A stretch of 64,000 bases of DNA from AP-15 sp963755435. GTDB taxonomy: Bacteria > Pseudomonadota > Alphaproteobacteria > ATCC43930 > CGMCC-115725. Positions 17,565-25,053 of this stretch are shown here, in pieces; the first letter of the stretch is position 1; each line of letters opens with the position of its first letter. Below the pieces are notes generated by a model that worked only from the letters and a program-made list of their open reading frames with translations, was not told the origin of the DNA and made no database searches. The position numbers were made by a program, and so were the translations under genes. The stretch is taken from contig CAVWJX010000019.1 in NCBI GenBank assembly GCA_963755435.1, forward strand, positions 1 to 64,000, read 5' to 3'.

Positions 17565-17936
17565 TCGCATTCTCCTTGCAAGATCTGCCACATCGCCCGG
17601 CGATGCTTAGAAGCATGACTTCGCAAGAAGCGTGCCATAGACATACTGCACTAAAAACACGCAACATCGATGGCAATTGCAAATTTTTATTACTGTCGGC
17701 CGATGCTCAATATATGTTCAACACGCATTTCGATCTCATTTGTTCGTACCACTCTGCCTGAATTCCGATCATCCGGCAGATGGACTTTCCGATCGGGCGA
17801 TATCTTGCCCGCGTTTTAATCAATCGGGGCCGGATGCTTCGTCTGCCAGCCAGCCGCGAAGCCGGTCGATCGGCCGCGGGGTTTGGCATCGCGCTTGCGT
17901 CTTGCGCGGGCAGACTTGTTCTCCGGAGGCAGATCC
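17565..17936. promoter_or_regulatory. Divergent control region between the NCS1 permease and rutA
   Basis: No gene is seen. The segment 17620-17770 is A/T-rich relative to the flanks and is the natural place for two divergent promoters. It includes AATTGCAAATTTTTATTACT and CAATATATGTTC. No clear RutR-type palindrome (TTGACC/GGTCAA) was found. Confidence 0.4.
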
Positions 17937-19013
17937 ATGGAAGTCGGCGTCTTTATCCCGATCGGCAACAATGGCTGGCTGATTTCGACCACTTCGCCGC
18001 AATACATGCCGACATTCGACCTCAATCGCGAGGTCACGCAGAAGGCCGAGCGCTACGGCTTCGACTTTGCCTTGTCGATGATCAAATTGCGCGGCTTTGG
18101 CGGGCCATCGCAATTCTGGGACCACAACCTCGAATCCTTTACCCTGATGGCCGGGCTCGCCGCCGTCACCAGCCGGATCCAGCTGTTCGCCTCGGTCGCG
18201 GTGCTGACCGTGCCGCCGGCCTTTGCCGCGCGCATGGCCGTCACCATCGATTCGATCTCGCACGGCCGCTTCGGGATCAACATCGTCTCCGGCTGGCAGC
18301 AGGCCGAATACACCCAGATGGGGATCTGGCCGGGTGCCGCGCATTTCCAGCGCCGCTATGAATACTGCGCCGAATACGTCGCGATCATGCGCGAGCTGTG
18401 GGCCACCGGCCGCTCCGATTTCGGCGGCGAATTCTTCCAGATGGACGATTGCCGGGTGAGCCCGTTGCCGATGGCGCCGATCCCGATCATCGGCGCGGCG
18501 CAGAGCGACCGCGGCACCCGCTTCGCCGCCGAATATTGCGACTATAATTTCTGCGCCAGCTTCGGCGTCAACGAACCGACCCGGTTCGCTCCCAGCGTCG
18601 CCCGGCTGGTCGAAGCCAGCGCCCGGACCGGCCGCGATGTCGGCGCCCTGATCCTGATCATGGTCATCGCCGACGAGACCGACGCCGCCGCCTGGGCGAA
18701 ATGGGAGCACTACAAGGCCGGGATCGACCTCGAAGCCTTCGCCTGGCGTGAGGCGCAGGCTGGCGCCGATCCCAACCCCGACCCCTACGCCACGCCCAAC
18801 CGGTACAAATTGACCGACCGCACCTCGCCGACTAATCAGGGGGTACTGGTCGGCTCCTACGCTGCGGTGGCGCGGATGCTCGACCAGGTGGCGGCGGTTC
18901 CGGGAGTGCGCGGCGTGATGCTGACCTTCGACGATTTCGTGATTGGCATGGAGCAGTTCGGCCAGCGCATCCAGCCCTTGATGCAGAGCCGCGCCGAGGC
19001 GCTGGCGGCGTGA
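17937..19013 (+). CDS. rutA: Pyrimidine monooxygenase RutA
   Basis: A 358-residue flavin-dependent, luciferase-fold monooxygenase that opens the uracil ring between N3 and C4. It follows E. coli RutA nearly end to end: GVFIPIGNNGWLISTTSPQY, then DFALSMIKLRGFGG, WDHNLESFTLMAGLAAVTSR, TIDSISHGRFGINIVSGWQ, and VIADETDAAAWAKWEHYKAG. The ATG at 17937 has GGAGG 6 bp upstream, while in-frame starts upstream lack a site. It overlaps rutE (GTGA). RutA needs reduced FMN from RutF, which is not encoded here. Its ring-opening product is normally processed by RutB, C and D, also missing from this locus. Confidence 0.93.
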   Translation: MEVGVFIPIGNNGWLISTTSPQYMPTFDLNREVTQKAERYGFDFALSMIKLRGFGGPSQFWDHNLESFTLMAGLAAVTSRIQLFASVAVLTVPPAFAARMAVTIDSISHGRFGINIVSGWQQAEYTQMGIWPGAAHFQRRYEYCAEYVAIMRELWATGRSDFGGEFFQMDDCRVSPLPMAPIPIIGAAQSDRGTRFAAEYCDYNFCASFGVNEPTRFAPSVARLVEASARTGRDVGALILIMVIADETDAAAWAKWEHYKAGIDLEAFAWREAQAGADPNPDPYATPNRYKLTDRTSPTNQGVLVGSYAAVARMLDQVAAVPGVRGVMLTFDDFVIGMEQFGQRIQPLMQSRAEALAA

Positions 19014-19597
19014 GCCCGGTCGCCGCGGAAGCGCTCGCGACCCTGTTCGGCGAGGCGCGCACCTTCACCCATTGGCTTGATCGCCCGATCCCCGAGGGCC
19101 TCGTCGAGCGGGCGCTGGAACTGGCCCAACTCGGCCCGACCAGCGGCAATTGCCAGCCGATGCGCCTCGTGCTGGTGGCCAGTGCGGCGGCCAAGGAGCG
19201 GCTCATCGCCTGCGTCTCATCCGGCAATTCCGACAAGGTACACACCGCGCCGCTGACCGCGATCGTCGCCTACGACCGCGAATTCTACCAGCATCTGCCG
19301 CGCCTCTATCCGCACACCGACGCGCGCGGCTGGTTCACCAGCAATGCGGCGCTGGCGGTCGAGACCGCGTTTCGCAACAGCTCGCTGCAGGGCGCCTATT
19401 TCATTCTGGCGTTGCGCGCGCAGGGCCTCGATTGCGGGCCGATGTCGGGCTTCGACAACGCAAAGGTCGACGCCGAGTTTTTCCCCGATGGCGGCTGGCG
19501 CAGCAATTTCCTCTTGAACATCGGCTATGGCGAGCGGGCCGGCTTGCGGCCGCGCCTGCCGCGGCTCGGCTTTGCCGAAATCGCGCGCCGGGCGTGA
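19010..19597 (+). CDS. rutE: Malonic semialdehyde reductase RutE (nitroreductase fold)
   Basis: A 195-residue nitroreductase-family enzyme that reduces malonic semialdehyde, the toxic last product of the Rut pathway, to 3-hydroxypropionate. Family features include the substrate/FMN-binding LGPTSGNCQPMRLVLV near residue 42 and GLDCGPMSGFDNAKVDAEFF near residue 145. GTG at 19010 overlaps the rutA TGA, so the two are translationally coupled. The coupling of the first and last enzymes without those between is unusual. The 3' end overlaps a convergent small membrane-protein frame by 73 bp. Confidence 0.9.
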   Translation: MSPVAAEALATLFGEARTFTHWLDRPIPEGLVERALELAQLGPTSGNCQPMRLVLVASAAAKERLIACVSSGNSDKVHTAPLTAIVAYDREFYQHLPRLYPHTDARGWFTSNAALAVETAFRNSSLQGAYFILALRAQGLDCGPMSGFDNAKVDAEFFPDGGWRSNFLLNIGYGERAGLRPRLPRLGFAEIARRA

Positions 19598-19812
19598 ACC
19601 GGCGGCCCCGAAGCCGGCGACGGCGGGGCGGCGATAGCGGCGTCGGCGATCACTGGCCGAGGCTCACCGCGCCGGGCAGCGCCGTCGAGGTAGGCGGGGC
19701 TGTCCCATACCGGGGCGATCGCCAGCGCCGCGCTCAATAAAAGGGTCGCGATCACGGTCGTCACCCAGGCCCGCGTCAGCGCCTGCAGCGCCTTACAATT
19801 CATCTCCGGCAT
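19525..19812 (-). CDS. Small hypothetical membrane-anchored protein
   Basis: A possible 95-residue protein. After a short N-terminus, one hydrophobic segment (WVTTVIATLLLSAALAIAPV) could be a signal anchor, and the remainder is Pro/Arg/Ala-rich and low in complexity. The ATG at 19812 has GAGG 6 bp upstream. The last 73 bp overlap the end of rutE on the other strand, so the C-terminus could be shorter or the frame fortuitous. No family is recognised. Confidence 0.3.
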   Translation of the reverse strand: MPEMNCKALQALTRAWVTTVIATLLLSAALAIAPVWDSPAYLDGAARRGEPRPVIADAAIAAPPSPASGPPVHARRAISAKPSRGRRGRKPARSP

Positions 19813-20420
19813 TTGCATCCTCGCGCCAGCGCCGGACCTGGCAGCGTGGTCCGGCAATGCCGATTATCGCCGATGATTCCTGCCAATTGGTGTGGGCGGG
19901 ATCACAAATGGCCAAACACACCGTCCCGCGTCGGCCGCGCCGGACGGGCACTTGCCGCAACGCCTGCGGGCTCAGCCGGGACCCGTCTTTAACATAAATC
20001 TGGACCGCCCACCGCTGCCCGACCCGGACACTTCGTTAACAGATATTAAGAGTTTCGCAAGCCGCGGCGGCGGCGTCCTTTTAGGCCGGGCGTGAGGTTC
20101 AGGACTCGCAACAACAGCTTTTCTCACCAAGAATAGACCTTAAGACTTATAGCAATAAAGGCCCTCGCTCGGTACCGTGCCTAGCGGAACCGGCGCAACT
20201 CGGCCAAAAGGCAACCGGCGAACGAAATGCACACAGGGTTGACAGGGCCGATTTACGCTGATTAGCTGGGTCTGTTCCTCCCTGTCCTACCCGGATACGT
20301 CGGCAACAATCCGGGACGACACCGATCTCCATCCCTGAACCCAGCCAATACCACGGCATGGCGACGCGCTCGCCTCGCCCCGCGGTGATGTGATGCCCAA
20401 CGAGAAGGAGACGACGCCGG
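19813..20420. other. Intergenic region upstream of rlpA
   Basis: About 600 bp without a convincing gene. A 67-codon plus-strand frame at 19892-20095 has unlikely composition. The segment 20030-20160 is richer in A/T. A perfect -35 hexamer TTGACA lies at 20239-20244, followed 17 bp later by the weak -10 TTAGCT. This could drive rlpA. Confidence 0.4.
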
Positions 20421-21104
20421 ATGCCCTTGTGTCAGACGATCGGCATTTCGCTCGCATTGCTGATGGCTTCCGCCTGCACCATGACCAAAAGCGTGGAACA
20501 GAGCGCCGCCTACCACCCGGCCACGCCGCCCACTCCCGAGCCTCAGAATTCGCCGAACCAATCCGGCCGAACCCGCGTTGCGCAGCGGGTCGCCCACGCC
20601 CGTGCCCCGTTGCGCGCGCTTTATCGCCGCCGCCGGGCACGCGCCCGATATCCGGCCGCCGAACGCGTCGCCCAAGCCGGCGGCTCGATGAGCTCCGATT
20701 GGGGCGCGATGCATCCGATCGGCCCATTGCAGATCGGCAAAGCCACCTGGTACGGCCTGGTCGGCGACCGCACCGCGAGCGGCGAACGGCTCGACACGGT
20801 CTCGCTTACCGCGGCCCACCGCTCGCTGCCGCTCGGCTCCTGCGCCAAAGTCACCGAACTCGATACCGGTCAATCGGTCATCGTCACGATCAACGACCGC
20901 GGCCCCTATGCCCACGGCGTGATCATCGATCTGTCGCCGCGCGCCGCCCAGGAATTGGGAATGCGGCATCAGGGGGTGGCCGCGGTCGCGGTCGAACCGG
21001 TGGCCTTCTCGCCCTCGCCCTCGCCCTTCGCCGCCAACGGCGCCGGGAGCGACCCGACCATCGCCGCCAGCGGTCAAACCCCAGACGGCGATCTGAGCCA
21101 ATAA
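20421..21104 (+). CDS. rlpA: RlpA-like septal lytic transglycosylase, lipoprotein
   Basis: A 227-residue protein. The N-terminal lipoprotein signal ends in the lipobox ASA-Cys19, so it should be anchored in the outer membrane. A basic Arg-rich linker follows (ALYRRRRARARY). The double-psi beta-barrel covers residues about 100-185. It keeps the RlpA residues GKATWYG, TASGERLD, TAAHRSLPLGS and INDRGPYAHGVIIDLSPRAA, including the catalytic His and Asp. RlpA cleaves denuded glycan strands at the septum. There is no SPOR domain, and the C-terminal tail is short and low in complexity. AAGGAG lies 11 bp before the ATG. Confidence 0.9.
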   Translation: MPLCQTIGISLALLMASACTMTKSVEQSAAYHPATPPTPEPQNSPNQSGRTRVAQRVAHARAPLRALYRRRRARARYPAAERVAQAGGSMSSDWGAMHPIGPLQIGKATWYGLVGDRTASGERLDTVSLTAAHRSLPLGSCAKVTELDTGQSVIVTINDRGPYAHGVIIDLSPRAAQELGMRHQGVAAVAVEPVAFSPSPSPFAANGAGSDPTIAASGQTPDGDLSQ

Positions 21105-21123
21105 CGCCTGCCGAGGAACTTGA

Positions 21124-22221
21124 CTAGCGAGGCGGGGCGTCGAACACCGAGCGGAAATCGAGGTCGTAGCCGAAGGCGCGCGGGCCGACATGGTCGAGGC
21201 CCCTTGGCGACAGGAACACCGGCGGCGCCGGCAGCGCCACCACCGTCACCCGCCTGCCATAGCGGATCGTCTCGGTGCCGCAGGCCTCGCCCGACACGGT
21301 GTCGAGCACGCAGATCAGCTCGGGCGACATCGCGATCGGCTCGCCGTCGCGCCAAGCCACCACCCATTCGTTCTGAAACGCGATTTCGAGCCGCGCGCCG
21401 CGGTCCTGGTCGAGCCCCTCGATCGCCGCCCGGCCGCGCAGAAAGCCCTCGGTCGTGCGGCGCGCGACATCGACGACCTTGCCGCCAAACAACCGCTTGC
21501 CGCCGGCAGCGTCGAGCACCGCGGCCACCGGATCGTCATGCCGGCGCTGCGCCTGGCGCACCCGCCGGCCGATGCCGATCGCCTTCGAGGTGGTGAAATG
21601 GATGCCCCATTCCTTGATCTCGGCGCCGGTGCGCGGCGCTTTGCAGGTCGAGGCGATCGAGCCCATCTCGACGCAGATCCGGCGGCTCGCCCGCTCCATC
21701 CACTGCCAATCCGGGACCTTGGTCACCACCGCCTCGATGCCGCGCGGGTCGTAGAGCACGCACGGGTAGGGGCGCAGGCCGCCGACCGCGACGCTGGTCA
21801 TCTGCGCCTCCGGATAGGCGCGGCCCATGGTGTCGGCGTCGACCACCGGCAAGCCCAGATGTGCCGCCGCCATCAGCGGCTGGATGCCGTTGCCGCCGCC
21901 GATCTCGAGCGACATCACGGCGCGGAATTTGTCGCCCAGCACTTGTTGCTGAATCTCGACCGCGCGGGCGATATTGCGGCTGTCGGCGAGGCGTTCCTGG
22001 CCGACCAGCGGCGCCCCCATGTTGGACACCACCGCGACCCGATCCTCGTCGGCCAGATCGAATGGCGAGATCAGCTCGACCCGATGCCCCTCGGCATAGA
22101 GAAGGCGCATGTTGAGCAGCCCGAGATAGGGGCTGCCGCCGCCGCCGGTGCCGAGAATCCACGCGCCCACCGCCAGGCATTCGATATCGTCGAGGGTGAT
22201 TTCCACCGCGGATCCGGTCAT
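21124..22221 (-). CDS. DUF917 family protein
   Basis: A 365-residue protein of the DUF917 family, which is distantly related to hydantoinase/oxoprolinase subunits. Recognisable parts are the glycine-rich start LAVGAWILGTGGGGSPYLGL and the strongly conserved block SLEIGGGNGIQPLMAAAHLG followed by PVVDADTMGRAYPEAQM. No catalytic activity is firmly established for the family, and members often sit beside hydantoinase or amidohydrolase genes. Here the neighbours are rlpA (convergent) and a transglutaminase gene (same strand, 64 bp upstream). A role in hydrolysing cyclic amides is only a guess. Confidence 0.85.
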   Translation of the reverse strand: MTGSAVEITLDDIECLAVGAWILGTGGGGSPYLGLLNMRLLYAEGHRVELISPFDLADEDRVAVVSNMGAPLVGQERLADSRNIARAVEIQQQVLGDKFRAVMSLEIGGGNGIQPLMAAAHLGLPVVDADTMGRAYPEAQMTSVAVGGLRPYPCVLYDPRGIEAVVTKVPDWQWMERASRRICVEMGSIASTCKAPRTGAEIKEWGIHFTTSKAIGIGRRVRQAQRRHDDPVAAVLDAAGGKRLFGGKVVDVARRTTEGFLRGRAAIEGLDQDRGARLEIAFQNEWVVAWRDGEPIAMSPELICVLDTVSGEACGTETIRYGRRVTVVALPAPPVFLSPRGLDHVGPRAFGYDLDFRSVFDAPPR

Positions 22222-22256
22222 TTGGAGTACGAAGTGATGCCGACGACATGGCCGCC

Positions 22257-22286
22257 CGAGATTGCCCCCCTTTCGCTCGCAATGAC
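22257..22286. repeat. Interspersed repeat (GTCATTGCGAGCG type)
   Basis: On the minus strand it reads GTCATTGCGAGCGAAAGGGG and continues to GCAATCTCG. The TTGC/GCAA parts form an imperfect palindrome. It touches the stop codon of the transglutaminase gene. It resembles short dispersed repeats common in alphaproteobacterial genomes, from memory and not searched. Confidence 0.45.
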
Positions 22287-23098
22287 TAGAGGGCGACCTC
22301 GTCGGTCACGACTTTGAACCCGACGAGGCTGGTCGGGCCAAAGCTGTTGCTGATCGCGACGTCGGCGGCGTCGCGGCCGCGGCCGATCAGGATACGGCCG
22401 ATCCGCGGGTGGTTGTGCCGCGCGTCGAAGGTGTACCAGCGACCGCCGAGATAAACCTCGAACCAGGCGCTGAAATCCATCGGCGCCGGGTCCGGCGGCA
22501 CCCCGATATCGCCCAGATACCCGGTGCAATACCGCGCCGGGATGTTCATGCAACGGCAGAACGTCACCGCCAGGTGGGTATAGTCGCGGCAGACGCCGCG
22601 CCGCTCCTCGAAGACGCCGACCGCCGTCTTGGTCGCGTTGGCGTGCTGATAGCCGAAGGCCACGCGATTATGCACAAAGTCGCAGATCGCCTGCACCCGC
22701 GCCCAGCCCGGCGGGGTATTGCCGAACAGCGACCAGGCGGTATCGGACAAGACATCGGTTTCACAATAGCGGCTGCCGAGCAGAAACATCAGGCTGTCGG
22801 GCGGCAGCTCGGCGATCGGGCACTGGCCAGCCGCCGGCGCGACGAGGTCGGGCTCGCCTTGGTCGCGCACGACCGCTTCGGTCGACAGGACGAGCCGTCC
22901 GGCCGGCGCCTCGATCCGCCCGCAGAGATTGCCGAAGCTGTCGCGATATTCGTCGATGGCGATGCCGGGGCTGGTCACGATCGGGTCAGGCGCGGCCAGA
23001 TCGCCGGCGCGCGAGGGATGCACCCGCAGCATCAGCAGCATCGGCACCGGCCGCGGCAGGTCATAGGTCAGCTCGTAGCCGATCCGGATCTTGATCAT
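22286..23098 (-). CDS. Transglutaminase-like cysteine peptidase family protein
   Basis: A 270-residue cytoplasmic protein. An N-terminal beta-rich region (residues 1-110) precedes the transglutaminase core with the nucleophile Cys170 in RRGVCRDYTHLAV. The third triad member is Asp in WYTFDARHN. The position usually held by the catalytic histidine (HAW) reads SAW in FSAWFEVYLGGRW, so the active site is unusual or another histidine (ARHN) serves. Proteins of this group are predicted peptidases or amidases of unknown substrate. It is transcribed with the DUF917 gene. Confidence 0.85.
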   Translation of the reverse strand: MIKIRIGYELTYDLPRPVPMLLMLRVHPSRAGDLAAPDPIVTSPGIAIDEYRDSFGNLCGRIEAPAGRLVLSTEAVVRDQGEPDLVAPAAGQCPIAELPPDSLMFLLGSRYCETDVLSDTAWSLFGNTPPGWARVQAICDFVHNRVAFGYQHANATKTAVGVFEERRGVCRDYTHLAVTFCRCMNIPARYCTGYLGDIGVPPDPAPMDFSAWFEVYLGGRWYTFDARHNHPRIGRILIGRGRDAADVAISNSFGPTSLVGFKVVTDEVAL

Positions 23099-23306
23099 CC
23101 AAGCGAAATCCCTTTGGTTCCCGGCGCGCCACCCCGGTTAGCGGCCAACGCCGGCGGACGGCATTCGTCGCCGGCGGCTCGTCGCCCGGAGCGCGCTCGA
23201 AGCAGTCGGTTATCGCCATTGCAAAGGCTGTGCCTGCCGCCGGTCGGGACCGCCGGCGCCGCGCACGGATCGCGTCGGCCGCCTCGCCTTGCCGCCGGCC
23301 GCCGGC

Positions 23307-23858
23307 CTAGACCCGCGTCGACAGCCAGATCGCCAGGCGCGAGCCGGATTTGATGGCCGCGCTGAGCAGCTGATAGCCCGGGGTTTCGAGCGCGCCCAGC
23401 GCCAGTGCCTGGTCGCGGTGCGCCAGCTCGTCGGCGCGGAAGCCGAGGATCGCCTCGCGCAGCGGCGGATCGAGCTCGGCGAGGCGGTCGGCCTGTTCGC
23501 GATAGTGCTCGTCGATGACCTCCTCGACCGCGACCGTGCAGGCCATCGCCGCGGGCTCGCCGAGGAGCGCAGTCGCGGCACCCAGCGCAAAGCCGGCGAT
23601 CGACCACAGCGGCCCGAGCACGGTCGGCCGCACCCGGCGCTGGCGCACCAGGACCTCGAACGCGGCCAGATGGCGCGCCTCGGCCTCGGCCATCCGGCGG
23701 ATCTCGCTCGCCGCCCGGCCGCGCCCGAGCACCGCCTGTTGGCCCGCATAGATGCGCGTCGCGCCAAACTCGCCGGCGTGATCGACGCGCACAATGCGCT
23801 CGATTTCGGCCGCCGATGGCCGATCGCCGGGCAGCCGGTGCCGCTCGCCGCCGCTCAC
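23307..23858 (-). CDS. coq7: Demethoxyubiquinone hydroxylase Coq7
   Basis: A 183-residue di-iron carboxylate hydroxylase for the last ring hydroxylation of ubiquinone synthesis, membrane-associated. The ligands fit the family: VDHAGEFGATRIYAGQ (first Glu), EAEARHLAAF (E-x2-H), VEEVIDEHY and DELAHRD (second half). The GTG start at 23858 is chosen because it overlaps the dsbB stop (GTGA) and family alignment begins just after it (AEIERIVRVDHAGE). An open frame continues upstream but belongs to no gene. It is coupled to dsbB, a frequent alphaproteobacterial pairing. Confidence 0.9.
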   Translation of the reverse strand: MSGGERHRLPGDRPSAAEIERIVRVDHAGEFGATRIYAGQQAVLGRGRAASEIRRMAEAEARHLAAFEVLVRQRRVRPTVLGPLWSIAGFALGAATALLGEPAAMACTVAVEEVIDEHYREQADRLAELDPPLREAILGFRADELAHRDQALALGALETPGYQLLSAAIKSGSRLAIWLSTRV

Positions 23859-24367
23859 GCGATCCTCCGGCCGATGCCGACCCGCCCGCTTCGGCTCAAC
23901 GCAGCCGCGGCAAACGAGATGCCCGCCATCGCCAGGGAGGCGACGAGGTTCCAGCCGGCGAGCGAGATCCCCCACAACGACCAGGCCGGCTCGTCGCAGC
24001 GCACCGGCTGCTGGTGCAACAGCTGCGCCTTCAGCGCGGCGATGGTCGTCGCCGCACCCTCGGGCGCGGTGCAGGCGCTGGGCCCGGCGAACCAGTGCCG
24101 CTCGACCCCGACATGATAGAAGGCCAACATACTGCCGACGGCGAAAACCCCGCCCAGCAGCAGCGCCACCCAGGGCAGCGCCGGCCGGCTGGCGACCATC
24201 GTTGCGACAAACGCGATCACGATCGCCACCGCCCACGGCCAGCGCTCTTCCAGGCACAGCTCGCAGGGCGCGAGCCCGCCCCAATATTGCGACAGCAAGG
24301 CCGCACCCAGCACCGCCGCACTGGCGACCAGCACAAAGATCGGAAAGCCGCGGGCCGATGCTCTCAT
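23855..24367 (-). CDS. dsbB: Disulfide bond formation protein DsbB family
   Basis: A 170-residue inner-membrane protein with four membrane helices. It reoxidises DsbA and passes electrons to quinone. The first periplasmic loop has the redox pair CELC (APCELCLEERWPWAVAI), and the second loop has Cys of SACTAP and Cys of VRCDEP. The ATG at 24367 overlaps the stop of the Uma2 gene (ATGA), and the end overlaps coq7, so the three genes form a tight operon. Association with coq7 makes sense because both work with ubiquinone. Confidence 0.88.
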   Translation of the reverse strand: MRASARGFPIFVLVASAAVLGAALLSQYWGGLAPCELCLEERWPWAVAIVIAFVATMVASRPALPWVALLLGGVFAVGSMLAFYHVGVERHWFAGPSACTAPEGAATTIAALKAQLLHQQPVRCDEPAWSLWGISLAGWNLVASLAMAGISFAAAALSRSGRVGIGRRIA

Positions 24368-24945
24368 CCGGCGGCCTCGCCGCTGGCAACGTCGATCCCG
24401 TCGTGAAGTTCGGCCATCGCCACCCCAAGACCGACCGAAGCGAGGCGGAGCACGGCCTCCGGCCCACGCACCAGCGTGGTGATCCAGCGCTCTCCCTCGC
24501 GCCGCAGCACCTCGGCATAGAGGCTCTCGGAATCGATCAGCAAAATCTCCTCGACGCTGTCGATGTTGCGGTACACCGGCACCTTGGTCAGCCGGTCGTG
24601 CCGCTCGGTTCCCGGCGACAGGATCTCGACGATCAGGATCGGGTCCTTGATCGCTTGCCGACCTCGTTCGTTCCGAGCACAGGTCGCCGCGATGTCGGCA
24701 ACGAAGTACGAATCCGCGCGGTCCGACCGGATTATCCCGGCCTCGATCTGTGCATTGCACGGACGCCGGGCGGCAAGCGCCGCATCGATACGAGACGCGA
24801 TCCGCGTCGCCAGCATCCGATGCGCCTCCGCCGGCGGGGCCACTGCCAGCGGGAAACCACCGACAAGCTCGTAGCACCTGTCGCTGCCATCCTGCCAGCG
24901 CAAGAACTCGGCCACACTCATCGGTCTGATCGCCAGCTCGCTCAT
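24364..24945 (-). CDS. Uma2 family putative restriction endonuclease (DUF820)
   Basis: A 193-residue protein with the Uma2 PD-(D/E)xK core: CYELVGGFPLAVAPPAEAHR at the start, then DSYFVADIAA, and PILIVEILSPGTERHDR with the catalytic E-I-L-S segment. The family is abundant in cyanobacteria and sporadic elsewhere. Its nuclease role is predicted from fold only. The start at 24945 is preferred since GAGGG precedes it and alignment begins at PMSVAEFLRW. It is the first gene of the Uma2-dsbB-coq7 unit. Just upstream lies a 17-bp tandem duplication. Confidence 0.82.
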   Translation of the reverse strand: MSELAIRPMSVAEFLRWQDGSDRCYELVGGFPLAVAPPAEAHRMLATRIASRIDAALAARRPCNAQIEAGIIRSDRADSYFVADIAATCARNERGRQAIKDPILIVEILSPGTERHDRLTKVPVYRNIDSVEEILLIDSESLYAEVLRREGERWITTLVRGPEAVLRLASVGLGVAMAELHDGIDVASGEAAG

Positions 24946-24958
24946 CGCCGCCCTCGTC

Positions 24959-24992
24959 CTCGCCCCGGCCCACACCTCGCCCCGGCCCACAC
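24959..24992. repeat. Tandem duplication of a 17-bp unit
   Basis: CTCGCCCCGGCCCACAC occurs twice head to tail, immediately upstream of the Uma2 start codon. Confidence 0.75.
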
Positions 24993-25053
24993 CTCGTCTC
25001 GCCCGCCCTCGCCTCGCCGTCGAATATAGCGATTTTCGGCTGGGGAAGCCGGG

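Noticed and set aside
19892..20095. 67-codon plus-strand frame before rlpA
   Set aside because: Pro-rich low-complexity content with no ribosome site or family match.
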